From Podospora bellae-mahoneyi (lineage: Eukaryota > Ascomycota > Sordariomycetes > Sordariales > Podosporaceae): a stretch of DNA of 64,000 nt. The translations under genes were made by a program, and so were the position numbers. Below the pieces are notes generated by a model that was not told where the DNA came from, ran no database searches, and saw only the letters and a program-made list of their open reading frames with translations. Positions 23,201-35,332 of the stretch are shown here, piece by piece. The stretch covers positions 124,001-188,000 of the forward strand of contig NC_085885.1 of the NCBI RefSeq assembly GCF_035222275.1. The letters are read 5' to 3'. The number at the start of each line of letters is the position of its first letter. Position 1 is the first letter of the stretch.

Positions 23201-23453
23201 CGGGTTCCCCGGGTTCAGTGGTGGCGGGGAGAGCATAGACACGGCCTGGCTGGAGGACGACAGCGTTGATCTTATTGCCCGGACAGTAGAGGACTTTAGA
23301 GGGCAGAGATTGAGCATGGTGCAGAGCTTGAGGCAGTTTGTGCTGTGCTACGAGACAGTGCTGGAGTGGATCTGGAGGGTGGAGGAAGGTGGTGGCGCAG
23401 GGGGGGGTCTGCTTGGTCGAGCGAGAGGAAGGAGTGGCAGTTTGGCTTTTTGA
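20277..23453 (+). CDS. Tyrosine phosphatase with N-terminal rhodanese domain, Pyp1/Pyp2-like (1038 aa)
   Basis: Protein-tyrosine phosphatase of the type that dephosphorylates stress MAP kinases in fungi (fission yeast Pyp1/Pyp2). Exons 20277-22136 and 22197-23453, one 60-bp intron. Residues 1-300 are disordered. A rhodanese/Cdc25-like domain spans about 302-423 (LLLLDIRVSPQFAQARIKGA ... SILRGGFNAF) with no obvious catalytic Cys at the loop, as expected for a MAPK-docking type domain. The PTP domain starts near 525: NRYKDILPFEHARV (about 567), DYVNASHIQ, YIASQGPLPATFEDFW, WPDFG (about 762) and the P-loop HCSAGCGRTGAF (about 845), so the catalytic Cys, Arg and WPD Asp are present. Two low-complexity insertions (about 680-720 and 790-835) and a longer one after the P-loop enlarge the domain. 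Confidence 0.9.
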
Positions 23454-23819
23454 TGCAATGGTGTCGACAACAAGTGGTTGATATATATATACAGCCATCC
23501 AAGGCTCTGCCTGGAAGCGTAGGCTAGAGAAGGCCGCTGTTCTTCCCCGGTAGCGGCGTTCTGCAGTTTAGCTTTGGCGGCGTGGAATACCTAGATATTA
23601 GGCGGAACTACGGCTTACTAGGAATAATAAGACGAAAAAGACTTCGACTAAGGTTGGATCCCAGACTGTGACGAGTAATGAATTCGTGCCCTTGTGGATG
23701 TGACACCTGGATACTTGAATTGTTCTAATTGTACATGTAGCAGCACTAAACAACCCAGGATGCAATCTTGCAAAGCCGCGCCTGCTCTTTTCAGTTTCCC
23801 CCCAACGCCAGACTGAAAA
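23454..23819. other. Convergent 3' flanks of phosphatase and Rpt6 genes
   Basis: 366 bp, AT-richer than the genes. No feature recognised beyond presumed 3' UTRs. Confidence 0.6.
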
Positions 23820-25048
23820 TTAACGCCACAACTTGGCCAAAGACACCTCCTTGTCGTCGTGCTTGTTCAGAATCTTGGCCGTCGCCAGCTCAAAGTCCTC
23901 CTGCGTGACATGCACACGCCTCTCGCGAAGGGCATACATGCCCGCCTCGGTACACACGCCCTTCAACTCGGCCCCCGAACAGCCATTCATCTTCTCGGCA
24001 ATCTTGGTCAGGTTGATCCCGCGTGTCAGGTTCATTTTGCGGCTGTGGATTCGCAGAATATCGGCTCTGGCTTCCACGCTCGGGGGCGGGAACTCGATCT
24101 TTCGGTCGATGCGCCCCGGGCGCAGGAGGGCTGGGTCTAGGATATCGAGACGGTTCGTTGCCATAATCACCTTGATGTTCTTGGTTGGCTCGAAACCGTC
24201 GAGCTGGTTGAGGAGCTCCAACATGGTGCGCTGGACTTCCGAGTCGCCACCCGAGGACCCTTCGACACGGGAAGAGCCGATGGAGTCGATTTCGTCCATA
24301 AAGATGATGGAGGGAGCGTGCTCACGGGCCATGATGAAAAGCTCTCGGACCATGCGCGAACCCTCACCAATGTACTTTTGAACCAGTTCAGAGCCGGAGA
24401 CACGGATAAACTTGCAGTCTGTGTGATGGGCCACCGCGCGAGCCAAAAGAGTCTTTCCCGTTCCAGGGGGGCCGTAGAGGAGGACACCCTTTGGTTGGGC
24501 AATGCCGAGAGACTCAAAGAGCTCTGGATGTTTGAGCCCGAGCTCGATGACCTCCTTGATTTCCTTGATTTGTTGGTCGAGACCGCCGATCATGTCGTAG
24601 GTGCTATCGGGAACCTTTTCGACCATCATTAGAGATACGAGGGGATCGACCGAGGAAGGAAGCATCTTCTCGAGCTTGTAGGAGTCGGACAGCAAGGTTA
24701 CGCGCTTGCCAGGTGTGAGTTTAGTGATGTCGACCGAGTCGGCAATGTCAACAACTGCACACGACAAGTGTCAGTTGTAGCTCGCGGAGAAAAGCAGCAA
24801 GACCGAGACCTACCGTATTTGCCCTCGGGATGCACCTTGACCAGAACCTTCTTGGTGCCCATCACCTTGACGACCTCGCCCACGTACGAGCCCGGTTGTT
24901 GTAGCAGACCAAGCTCTTCTCTGAGCAGGCGTACCCGGGAATTGTAGTCATTGCGCTGGGCTTCGAGACGACGGAGAACGGCTTGACCCTTGAGGATCTC
25001 GAGTTGCATCGACTCAATCTTGTGGTGGTAGTAGTTGTCGAGCGCCAT
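23820..25048 (-). CDS. rpt6: 26S proteasome regulatory subunit Rpt6, AAA ATPase (389 aa)
   Basis: ATPase subunit of the 19S base that unfolds and translocates ubiquitinated substrates (SUG1/PSMC5). Exons 24814-25048 and 23820-24754, 59-bp intron. The N-terminus [18 protein letters not shown] begins the characteristic coiled coil, followed by the OB domain ([20 protein letters not shown]). AAA core: [20 protein letters not shown], Walker A GPPGTGKT (about residue 173), Walker B IIFMDEID (about 226), [20 protein letters not shown] with sensor and arginine fingers. The C-terminus ends KLWR, whereas many Rpt6 proteins end in a short -LFK/-LWK type tail. Length and sequence are fully typical; intact single-copy housekeeping gene. 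Confidence 0.97.
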
Positions 25049-26507
25049 GGTGACAGCGGTTTATGATACCGTTGGCGGGGAGGCGGGACTTGATGGGTTG
25101 TTGTGGCGGTTAAGCAAATGTCGGGTATTGGTAGATTGTTGAAAGAAGAGATGGACCTGTAAGATGGACTGGAACAATTTGGGTAGAGCGTGAGAAATAA
25201 GATAGCTCGTTGTGGCTCGTGTGTCGTCGGTTGGAATTCAATGTTGAAGCTGTTGCCCCAGGCCGCCTCCACTGGCGAAATCAGCCATCGAAGGCAGCTC
25301 AGGTCGACGCAATGCGGGCCTGGGCACCGAGCTGCCACCGCCTGGTGCCAAGCCTTTGTCACAGCTGCAAGCAGATAAGGCCAGTGCACGTGACCTGCGG
25401 CTCTCTTTGCTTGTCGGAAATCGGTGCTAGGCTATCCCGCCAGAGCTTCAATTAGGTAAGCCTAACTCTGAGATGGGGCTGTGATGTCACCGCCAAGGGA
25501 TTGTCCATGATACCGTGTTGTGGGTAGGTCTTTGAAATCAAAATATGATAATTCATGGCTATTTGGAGCTCCCACAATTTACCTTATCTCAGCATGGACG
25601 GCCGAAGTATTGCTAGCAGTGTGAGGGGTTCTCATTAGCAGTGATCCCCAATCTATATTCGTGCCTATTTTGAAGCCGTTTCTCGGATCATTGCCGAACG
25701 AGACGCGGAGAACCAGAGCAGGAAAGTCAGCGAGTTCGACAGACAGCTATGTAAATATAGACTTTGGCAACATGGGCACGGTCATGGTCCCAGGGCTGAG
25801 CCTGCGGCACATCCCGGTTTTGATGGGCGGTGGTCTGCCATTTGGAGGTACTTGCTGCCAATCGCTAAACGGCGTCAAACCCGGCATCGCCGCACGCTGT
25901 GTCGCTGGCCAGCGCTGGAGGTTACATCGCCCACATCGCCCACATCGCGCGCTGCAGTGGATTGCAGCTTCGTTCAAGTTCCACCCCTCGTGCTGCTGCG
26001 TTTGGCGGGCACTCCCGTGATATTTCACTGTTTCACTACACTCTGGTGGGTAGTGTATAATGATAGACAGGAAGCAGGTGACGGAATAAAACCGCGCGTT
26101 AGGCCATAGGGCACCCTCCCATGCTGCCTTGTGTTTTGGCTGCTTCCCTCAGGTTCCTTATCTCCCGCCTGTTGTCTGCTATCGCAGCCGGTGTTTCGTC
26201 TTGTGCCGACCTGCGCCTCTCTGCCGCCATCCTTCCTTCAATTCTGTCGCGCCTGCTCCTTTTCACCAGAGACTGTCCCAGGTCCTTGCCGCGACGGCTC
26301 TGTGCAACTGCCATGCAAACCGAAGCCTGAAATCGCTTGTCGTTGGTCGACTCATCCTTTTCCCAACCTCTCCAAGTCCGCCGTCTTTCAGCGGCCACCT
26401 CGAGCCGAGATTGATCAGCACCACAGCATCAGCGAGGACCGCGGCGTCCTCCAACAATTTGCTTTCTCGCTTGTCACCACTCGGATACGCAGTACCTAGA
26501 CATAACC
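25049..26507. other. Divergent promoter between rpt6 and the Vnx1-like gene
   Basis: About 1.46 kb. A CACGTG E-box occurs at 25387-25392, about 340 bp upstream of rpt6. A 119-codon + frame at 25661-26020 shows no family resemblance and contains a CCCACATCG triplication (around 25930-25950). The last 400 bp are pyrimidine-rich as expected for a 5' leader. Confidence 0.45.
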
Positions 26508-29500
26508 ATGGATTCTAGCCCACAGAAAGATGACGCCTCGGCGACCGACCAATCCCCAACAGACACCCGCCGCCCATCACGGTACGAGTCCATCACCGGT
26601 CAAGACGATCGCATGGATGAGAGCTTCCAGTCGACGGATACTGTGCGGAGAAAGCCAGAAGGTGGGTAGAATCAGATGTCAAGAAACCCTTGAGAACTCC
26701 ACCAGCCTGGCCACGTTCTTGGCATTCCTGGGGTGACCACCTTTGTTGACGTCTTGGGTCCCCTCACGCCATTGCTGTCTTTGGGGATTTGAGCATGTTG
26801 CTGACTCGTTTCGTATTTTCTTCTCTCGATACACAGACTCAACCATGCAAAGCCCGAACCTGGCCAGCGGCGCATTTACAGACCCGGGCCAGTCCAGTCG
26901 AACCACATCAGTCACCGTACGCTCGCCATTGCTAGGCCCGCGAACACGCCCACGAAAACCCGCCATGCCGCGTCGTACATCGACGACAGCCCAGGCACCG
27001 CACCGAGGAGGTGTGTACTCGGTTGACGACGGTATCGCCGAGGTCGAGGCGGATGCTGTCGAGCGCCAGCACAGCTATGCCACCTCTGTTCGGAGACGCA
27101 CCCATGCTCCACCGTCGCTCTCGCGAGTCCATTCCAGGGACGAGGATGGCCCCAGCGAATGGCCCGAAGAACAGCACGAACAAGGCAGCACGGTGCCGGG
27201 GGTCGACAACGGTGAGCAGCGTTTGGACGAGCAGGTTTCGGACGAGACTCCGGCCGAGGATGACGGCGAAATCAGCGACGCCGAAAGCTTCACCCTCAAG
27301 GACCGCCAACAAGCGATTAACCAAACCCATCCGTTTGGCATCAGGCTATGGAAACCAGCTCTGTACAAGAAGGATCGTTCGGTGCAAAAGAACGCCGAGG
27401 CAGACGTGCATTCGTCGCCGGGTGGGCACGTTAGCAGCTGGCTACTGTTCTTCGACATCATATGGACCCTCGCCTTTGGTTGGTGGATGGCTCTGTTCGC
27501 CTTTGTCGGCGCCGTCATCTGCTTCTGCTTTGCTGCTGCCCCCAGCGGCCGGGAGTACGGCCGTGTCTTATGGGGTCTGGCAGGGTATTTGTTTTACCCC
27601 TTTGGCAAGTTTGTGCGTCTGGAGCAGCAGGAGGCTTACCTGGAGGAAGACTTGGGCGAAGGCAGGAGCATCAGCGAGTATGAGCAATGGCAAAGCGGCG
27701 ACCTCGAGTATGGCCGGCTCTTCTTTGGCCCGGACAGCAACCGCTCCATCATTGGCCGATCCCGCAGGAGTCTTGATTCGGAACCGGACGAGACGGAGAG
27801 CCTTTTGTCGAGGGGCCGTGGGCGAGGTTCGAATTCTGATCTGCCACGGATGAAGCGACGCTTGTTTGGCCGTGGTCAGTGGAACATCGGTCGTGTCGTC
27901 TTCTTCCTTTTCTTTTACTTCCTGATCACGCCCTCTCTGTTCATCGTGTCGGCTATCTGCTGGTTTTTGGTGTTTTGGATTCCCATGGGCAAGGTCACAA
28001 TGCTCTTGTTTTCGCATCTCCGCCGCCATCCACTAGCACTGTCCTTCGAGTCCGATATGGCCTCTGCCAGAGCACCGGCTGGTCTCCAGTCTTCGATTCT
28101 GGTCTGCACCTATCGAGCTGTCGGCCTCAAATATTGGAAATACACGATTGACGGAACGAACATCTTTCTGATCAACCTCTTGGCCGTGGTCGGTTTTGTC
28201 GTTGTGGACTGGCTTGTGTTACATCAGGCCCTGGGCGTCCACAACTTCTTCACCTCGTCGGCCTTCTTGTTCATTTCCGGCCTGCTGTCCATCATTCCCC
28301 TTGCCTACTTTATTGGCCAGGCTGTCGCATCCATCTCGGCCCAGTCCTCCATGGGTCTTGGTGCTGCCATCAACGCCTTCTTCTCCACCATTGTCGAGGT
28401 CTTTCTCTACTGCGTGGCTCTGCGCCAGGGCAAAGCTCAGCTCGTAGAAGGCAGCATTGTTGGCAGCATCTTTGCCGGCATCCTATTCCTCCCCGGTCTT
28501 TCCATGTGCTGCGGAGCCATCAAGCGCAAAACCCAGCGCTTCAACTCGAGATCGGCCGGCGTGACATCGACCATGCTCCTCTTTGCCGTCATCGCCGCGT
28601 TTGGCCCGACTCTGTTTTACCAAATCTACGGAACCCACGAACTGACCTGCCAGGACTGCACCAACTTTGACCACCCTAACCGGGGCGGCGGTGTTCTTCG
28701 GGACTGCCGCCGTTGTTACTTTTCGCAGACGCCTGCTATTAATGATCGTTTCTATCTCCAGGCGGTGCGTCCCTACTGCTACCTTGCCGCGGGCATGTTA
28801 TTCTTGTCATACGCTATTGGCCTATGGTTTACACTCCGCACGCACGCCGCCGTCATCTGGAACACTGACGTGGACGAGAAGAAGCACGAGGATCAGCCCA
28901 CTGCCCATAGCACAACCAGGCCATCACACACCATGTCTGTCGGCGACGCCAGCGGTGCCGACATTCGCGACTCCCATTTGTACAAGCGCATTCTCGGTCA
29001 ATCCCTGCGTCAGGTCGGGCATATCCCCAAGCTGGATGAGCAGTCTCGCAACAGCTCAACCTTGTCGGCAGGCAAGCCCAATGGAACTCCGCATGTCGTC
29101 CCTCCCAAATCCACCAGCTACGGAACGGAAACGCTGGGGACTAACATGAATATCCCGGGATTCAGTGATGCCGAGAATAACAACCTCGTCCATCAGGTGG
29201 CAGAGATTGCCGCCACCGCGGCAACAGTGGCGGCGAGAAATGTGCAGAGGCCCCGACAGATGTCTCATCATGCCTCTACCGTTTCGGCCACTGGTCATGG
29301 ATCTGCTTCTGGAAGCCGTTCGGGCGCCTCTCGTCCCACTACAGTCTCGATTGGCGAGGATCTTGGGGAGTCTGGCCCGGGATCGGGTGGCCACGGCGGT
29401 CATGACGCGCCCAATTGGAGCCGTCTGAAGAGTTCCGTCATTTTGATGGGTGCCACGGTTCTCTACGCCATTGTTGCCGAGATCTTGGTCGACACAGTGG

Positions 29501-30030
29501 ATGTTGTTCTGGAAAATTTTGAGATTGACGAAAAGTTCCTCGGGATCACGCTTTTTGCCCTTGTGCCCAACACCACTGAGTTCCTGAACGCCATTTCGTT
29601 TGCCATGAACGGCAACATTGCCCTGTCCATGGAGATTGGTTCCGCCTACGCCCTCCAGGTCTGCCTCCTGCAGATTCCGGCACTCGTCTTGTTTTCAGCC
29701 CTCTATCCTCCCGTCGGCGTTCCCATGGAGGATGTCGCCAAGTTCACCTTCAGTCTGCTTTTCCCGCAGTGGGACATGGTGACGGTGATCCTGTGCGTCT
29801 TCTTGCTCAGTTACATGTACGGCGAAGGAAAGAGCAATTACTTCAAGGGCAGCATCCTGTTGCTCAGCTATCTGGTGGTGATCATCGGCTTCTACTTTAG
29901 CGGCTATGGAACTAGTTTTGAGAGCCCGCAGAGCACTGTCAGTCGATTCGACACAATGGGTAGTGACGGTCAGTGGATGAGCTACAAGTACAAGACGGTC
30001 GGAAGGAGTACGTCTGGTGTGGCTTTTTGA
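26508..30030 (+). CDS. Vnx1-like vacuolar cation/H+ antiporter, CAX superfamily (1115 aa)
   Basis: Predicted vacuolar exchanger of monovalent cations (and possibly Ca2+) for protons, as for yeast Vnx1. Exons 26508-26661 and 26837-30030, intron 175 bp; the splice joins RRKPE to DSTMQSPN. Residues 1-215 are hydrophilic and acidic (MDSSPQKDDAS ... DDGEISDAESFTL). A first membrane block (about 225-280, 375-420) corresponds to the extra N-terminal domain of the Vnx1 group. The exchanger repeats follow: PLAYFIGQAVASISAQ with GAAINAFFSTIVEVFLY (alpha-1 motif, Glu in STIVE) and, after a long cytosolic loop (about 720-895), GITLFALVPNTTEFLNAISF plus NIALSMEIGSAYALQVCLLQ (alpha-2 motif). Length is close to the family's 900-1100. 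Start at 26508 has the context ATAACC-ATG; a start inside the long exon would drop the first exon. Confidence 0.85.
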
Positions 30031-31753
30031 TGTTCTGTATCCCTCTGCTCTCGACGCGCAACATCGGATTTCATCTTTAACACTGCATATGCTAACATGG
30101 CCTCACAACAGAGGGCATCACAGCACAACAGCCTTGATTATTCACAATACCCTCTCTCTGAAATACAGTTCAGCGTCTACCTTTTGTTTCTTTTTTATTT
30201 CCTTTTTCTTGATGCTCATTATCACTGGTATGAGGACGTCCGGGCGGGGAGTTGGGGCGTTGTGTATTGTTCGGCAAGATTGTACTTAGAATGACGGGCG
30301 GGCATGAGAATTACAAGACATGTCCAACAACAAAATGGTGTATGCAGGAAGGGGAGGAGGCAGGCCGGTTTATCGGTGAGGAGGTACGGCAGTTAACCTA
30401 GTGAGGAGAGAATAATGTGACTACCTACGAATATAACATTCACGAGAGACTCGTGTCCGGTGCATGATAACCATCGTAAAGATGGATGGCTTTTCATTGG
30501 TGGGAACGTTGCGATGCAGTGTTCTCCTAGTCATTGCCGTCGGCCGGCAGTTGGGGAAGCTCAGCCACATCCGTTGTAGCATTCGATCCTTTTTGCTACG
30601 GCTTTTGATCAAGTGCCATGGTTTCATTCAATCTGGGGTCAAAATCGAGAGCTACGATTGGCTGCAATACTGCTTGGTGTAGGTATCACATTAATGGCCA
30701 TATCACTCCGCACACCGTTTGGCTATGCCCTCATAATTGATGGGGAGGGTGAGTGTCCAGTCGAAGCGAAATGGCAGCTTTGACAACCAAGTGCCACAGG
30801 GGCGCTCAATCAGAGGCACAAAAATGTTTATCAACAGGGTGAGATATAATTTAATCGATTTTATTCTTGGTTTTCTATAGCTGCTCTATCACCGCTTCTC
30901 AACACTAGAACTATCATCTGGCCCCGTCAGTCACTCCGCGGGCCATTAGCGGACAAATCTATGGCCTCCTCCCGTTCAATACCCTGTAGGTCAATTAAGG
31001 GCTCAGGGCACACTCTATCAGTGGTGGCCGTCGATAGCAAAAACGAGATCTGCAATTCCTTGCAAAAGCCGGCGATATGACTGCAAGACCAGTGCTGCAT
31101 TCCGATAGGCTGAGGAGAGAACGGATCAAAATTTGGCTAAACCACAAATGCCGATGATCTATTGCGGGACTTGATATCCTGGAGATATCACCTCTGGTGA
31201 CGTCTTATTCGTCGAAGTGTTATCATATGAGAGTATTCGGTACTTAAATTCCCATACTAAAGGCAGCGAAGTTGATGCGGAAGCTGGTCCTCAATGCCAG
31301 TCGACCAAAAGAGAAGGACGTAGACCAAGATCGGCACAAGCCTCGTCGCAGGTAAACTGTTTTGCCTCTCAAACCGCTGGCACTTGGTGGAGAGTTTGTT
31401 GATCATTGGGAAACCGTCAGACAATCATCACGGTGGTCCTTTCCAGGCAGGCCTTGGTAGGTACATAGAACAAGATAATTCAGATGAAGCCAGTAGCCAA
31501 CTCCGATCATGTCTTCCTTGGTGATACAGCTTAGTAGAGAATAATCCCGGCTACCCGTACACGGAAGCTGCAACTGCATACTCCATACTCCCATAAATGC
31601 AACTTCCGTGCTACCTACCGGAGAGGGGTGTTGGTATTCATCAGACCAAGAGCGGGGAAGAGTTGAGCTTAGGGATAAGAACAGCCCTCTGTCCCTCCTC
31701 CGAAACCAAGCTTCCTGTTGTTCATCAACTGTTTTCCTCAGCTCGCCTTCAAA
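30031..31753. other. Intergenic: antiporter 3' flank and protease promoter
   Basis: 1.7 kb without a recognisable gene or RNA. One GGCTAAA heptamer lies at about 31135. The minus-strand open frames across 31403-32518 are shadows of the protease gene. Confidence 0.5.
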
Positions 31754-33102
31754 ATGGTGTCTCTTACTGATCTCTTTCTCGTTTCCCTTTTGGTGCCAAC
31801 CAGCCTTGGCTCTGCCCTGCCACCTCGGATCGATACGATTGACCAAAGGGGTGGACGGGTCACCTTGAAGCAAGTGCGCAATCCGCGTGGCCACAAAGCT
31901 TTCAACCCGGCCAGGGCAACATACAGAACCTTTCTCAAATACGGTGTCCCAGCTCCTGATTACATCAAGAAGGCAGTCGCCCATATCGACGAGGAACAAG
32001 AGGAGGCTTTTGCAAGGATAAAACGCGACACGGGCTCGGCGGCTGCCATACCCATCAACGAGGTAGACATTGCCTATGTCACCCCCGTCACCATCGGAAC
32101 GCCCCCACAGACGCTCATGCTCGACTTGGACACTGGATCCTCGGATCTGTGGGTTTTCAGTAGCTTGACACCAAGCAACCAGGTCAGGGGCCAAGAGATT
32201 TACAGTCCCACCAAGTCGAGCACATCCAAGCTCCTCAGTGGCCACACATGGAGTATTAGATATGGAGATGGGTCCGGTTCTCGTGGCACTGTATACACGG
32301 ACAACTTCACCATTGGCGGGCTTGAAGTGAAGAGCCAAGCTGTCCAAGCAGCCTTGGAGGTCTCCTCCAGCTTCACCCAGGAGCAAAGTCTCGACGGGCT
32401 TGTCGGTCTGGGCTTTTCGGCCCTCAACACTGTACGGCCAAGTAGCCAGTTGACCTTTTTCGACAACGCGCGACCAAATCTTGATGAGGAGGTTTTTACA
32501 GCCGATCTCAAGTATCACGCCAGTAAGGTCTTTCTTCTTCCACTCTTCTTGCCAATATCTCCAGAGCCCCTGTTAACAAATGACATGTCACAGCCGGCAG
32601 TTACGACTTTGGTTTCATTGACAGCAAGAAATACGCCGGAAACATCACCTACACGGCTGTTCAACAGTCGCCCGGGTACTGGACTCACTCACTGTCTGGG
32701 TATTCTGTTGGATCCGGGGCGTTTCACGCATCGCAAATCAGCGGAATCAGTGACACCGGTACTACATTGCTGTACCTCCCTACAGCTATCGTAACGGCAT
32801 ACTACCGCCAAGTCCAAGGAGCACAAAACTCCCAATACTACGGCGGGTACGTCTTCCCTTGTTCCAGCACCCTCCCCACATTCACTTTTGGCATTGAAGG
32901 TGCCAGGTTCACCATTCCTGCTTCATACATCAACTACACACGCATTTCCCCGACTTCCACGACGTGCTATGGCGGCTTACAGAGCAGCTCGGGTTTGGGG
33001 ATCAATATCTTCGGCGATGTCGCGCTGAAAGCTGCGTTTGTGGTATTCAGTGGGACGAACCCGCCCAGAATTGGATTTGCTATCAAGCCATTGGCATCTT
33101 GA
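31754..33102 (+). CDS. Secreted pepsin-like aspartic protease, family A1 (425 aa)
   Basis: Acid endopeptidase of the endothiapepsin/aspergillopepsin type, secreted as a zymogen. Exons 31754-32522 and 32594-33102, 71-bp intron, 426 codons with stop. Residues 1-20 are a signal peptide (MVSLTDLFLVSLLVPTSLGS). A basic propeptide follows to about residue 95, ending near the KR in RIKRDTGSAA. The mature enzyme starts near VDIAYVTPVTIGTPPQ and has both catalytic aspartates: DTGSSDLWVF (about residue 126) and SDTGTTLLYLP (about 310). The flap Tyr lies in IRYGDGSGSRGTVY and the fold ends NIFGDVALKAAFVVF. One disulfide pair in the C-terminal lobe is likely (FPCSS ... STTCYGG). Complete and apparently functional. 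Confidence 0.95.
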
Positions 33103-33631
33103 CCGCCGTATTATGGAAACCTGATAAGAAGGAGGTCAGAAGGGACAGGGGGGGTAAGTCTGTAATGAGCTAGAGATATTTTTTACATGGGTGTTTCAGC
33201 GCTGGACAGCTCGGTCTCTTCTGTTGACATTTCTCATCGAACTACTCATAGCTTCACAACTCTGAATCTTAATTTGATATGTGGGTGGTTACTAAAGCAT
33301 CACCTTTGTTGATTTTCATAGCCCATTACTTGTGTATCTTGATCTGTATGGGGAAGCATACAGTTATGTCCACATATGCTAAGGGAAAGGCTGCGGTTTT
33401 CTGACCAAGGTATTTTCAAAGTGAGGTCTTTTGGTTTCAGTACCCAGAGGCGCCCCAGGATAAGACCAAAACCACGTACACTCAAGTCACGAACTAAAGT
33501 CTACAGTTTTCATGTTGTCACTGAAAAGAGGACAGGTAAACTTTCCATTTGTCATGTTTAGCATAGATATAAACTTGACTCGTGAATGTTCTATCTGAAT
33601 GAAAAGGCTCGCCCGCCATGCTAGTCCCTGC
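33103..33631. other. Convergent 3' flanks
   Basis: AT-richer spacer between the protease stop and the stop of the minus-strand secreted-protein gene. Nothing recognised. Confidence 0.6.
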
Positions 33632-34365
33632 TCAATCCTCGTTTAACCCTACCACCTGGTAAGGCCACAGTGATGCATCTATAGGCTCGCAGTTGACTTC
33701 GGTGTTGGTGAAGTCCTCATTCTCGCTGACAGCCTCCGAGCAGGAGAAGGTTACTTGAGTTGTTCCCCGGGTGATAAACGTCCCACTAGGCATCATCAGT
33801 TCACATGTGGCTAAAATTACGGGGGATGGAATACGTACGAAATATCTCCTTCGCTGCAAGGGATAACCTCCTGGATTGCCAGCGAACCGGCTTCTTTATT
33901 GAACCTGAAGGCAACTTGAGATCCTTCTGGGGCGCCTTCACCCACAGAACACAGGTACTCTTGCTCGCCGTCAAAGAAACCGATATCAGAATCAGTATTG
34001 CTGGCCGCGGTGCAATCGGCGGTGTATGTGGTGGCGGTGTTGCTCAAGGTGAAGGAGAGATAGGCCCATGCATCGGGTTCTTTGCCGGAAACTGTGACGA
34101 CAGACGATTCGTATTCAAGCTGCGAGATGGACCATTCAAGGTCAAGGATGGAATTCCAACACAGTCCATCTCTAGAGAGAATTGGCTTTGGGGTGGGAGT
34201 TGGAGCTGGTTCTGCGGGGCTCTCCTCCACCGCAGGGCCCTCCTCTCCAGCAAGTTCTTCGCGGGCCGAGATGATCTCGAGGGCACGGCGATGAACAACA
34301 TGGGCCGGTCCAGCAGCAGCCGTGGCTGCCAAGATAAGGGCAGGAAGCAGAGCTTTGGTCAACAT
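33632..34365 (-). CDS. Small secreted cysteine-containing protein, uncharacterised (226 aa)
   Basis: Exons 33839-34365 and 33632-33785 with a 53-bp intron; 227 codons with stop. Signal peptide MLTKALLPALILAATAAA, then a propeptide-like acidic/proline segment (EEGPAVEESPAEPAPTPTPK). The mature part carries five or six cysteines in short beta-like segments: LCWNSILDLEWSISQLEY, AYLSFTLSNTATTYTADC, FFDGEQEYLC, VAFRFNKEAGSLAIQEVIPC, TQVTFSC. This arrangement resembles the AA1-like (Alternaria allergen fold) group and related secreted proteins of ascomycetes, but I cannot assign a family with confidence. It could be a cell-wall or effector-type protein. No function is proposed. Confidence 0.8.
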
Positions 34366-35330
34366 CTTGTCGTATACGTAGCTGCTGGGAAGATGCCGAG
34401 GATGTCGAGTTGCACGGTCAAAGAAGGTAGGCAGGTGTAAGCAAGAACATCGGAAACAGGGCGCAAGTCTGGCAATAAATAAACATTTTGGCTAGCACCT
34501 GAAAAGTTCAGGTTTTGGGGAGCCGATGTTTGTTTGGCTCTGGCTATTTTCGGCATCACGTCTCCCGCATCTTGCTCGGCCTCATTCACCCACGGGCCCT
34601 GTCACTTGCTGCCGCCATACAGACAAACTAAACCCCGTTTGCAGCGCAGAGGTCTCCCCATCCATTGTCCAAAACATGGTTCCCAATGGTTCTTAAATGT
34701 AAGGAGAGGCGGCAGAGCCGATCACCGTCGCGATATTGTCACTGTTGTGCACTGGTCTGGCCAAGAGGCTGCGCAGATACAACTGCTGGGCAAGGGCACA
34801 CTGGTACCGAGGACCAGGGACCGCACCATCAACAGAATTGTCCGATTCAGTGTTGATAGGCTCATCTGTGCTGGGGTGTTACCGTGTCGGCATCATGCTT
34901 CCGGAGCACCTTGTTCCGGTTGCTGCAACCTTGGATGCAGGACCTAACACTCGCAACCAGGTAAGAAGATCTTATTCATCAGTGAAGGAAACATCATGGC
35001 CACAAATAGCAAACGGTCCCCGCATTTAGGTGAGAATATATTAAAACTAAGCCTCCACCCGATATATTGTCACCATTGAGGTCTTAGTCTCTCGTTATAA
35101 CCATGGACTGGATAAATTGAATCCAGGTCCACGTGCGTGATAAAAATAGTATTTCTTGCACTTGACTCTTGATGAATGTAGATAGCTGGTGTAGCCCACA
35201 TCTCACTGAGAACATGGAAGTTCACGTTAAAAGGAGTGAGCACTTGCGATAGGCAACCCTTGATAGAGGGCAGCTTTGAGGGTGGGATGGCTAGTCCACA
35301 GCCCTCAGTTGAAACCATATCTGTAGTAGG
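34366..35330. other. Intergenic: promoter of secreted-protein gene up to the transposon island
   Basis: Normal GC composition, not RIP-mutated. No gene recognised. The island begins at the TA at 35331-35332. Confidence 0.55.
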
Positions 35331-35332
35331 TA

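Noticed and set aside
25661-26020. 119-codon + strand frame between rpt6 and the Vnx1-like gene
   Set aside because: No homology, biased by a CCCACATCG repeat, and located in a divergent promoter.
27820-27850. tRNA-like GGTTCGAATTC in the Vnx1-like gene (also GATTCGAACG at 13621)
   Set aside because: Both lie inside well-supported coding frames and lack the remaining cloverleaf.
31403-32518. 371-codon minus-strand open frame
   Set aside because: Lies antisense to the aspartic protease, whose catalytic motifs and splice sites are clear on the + strand.
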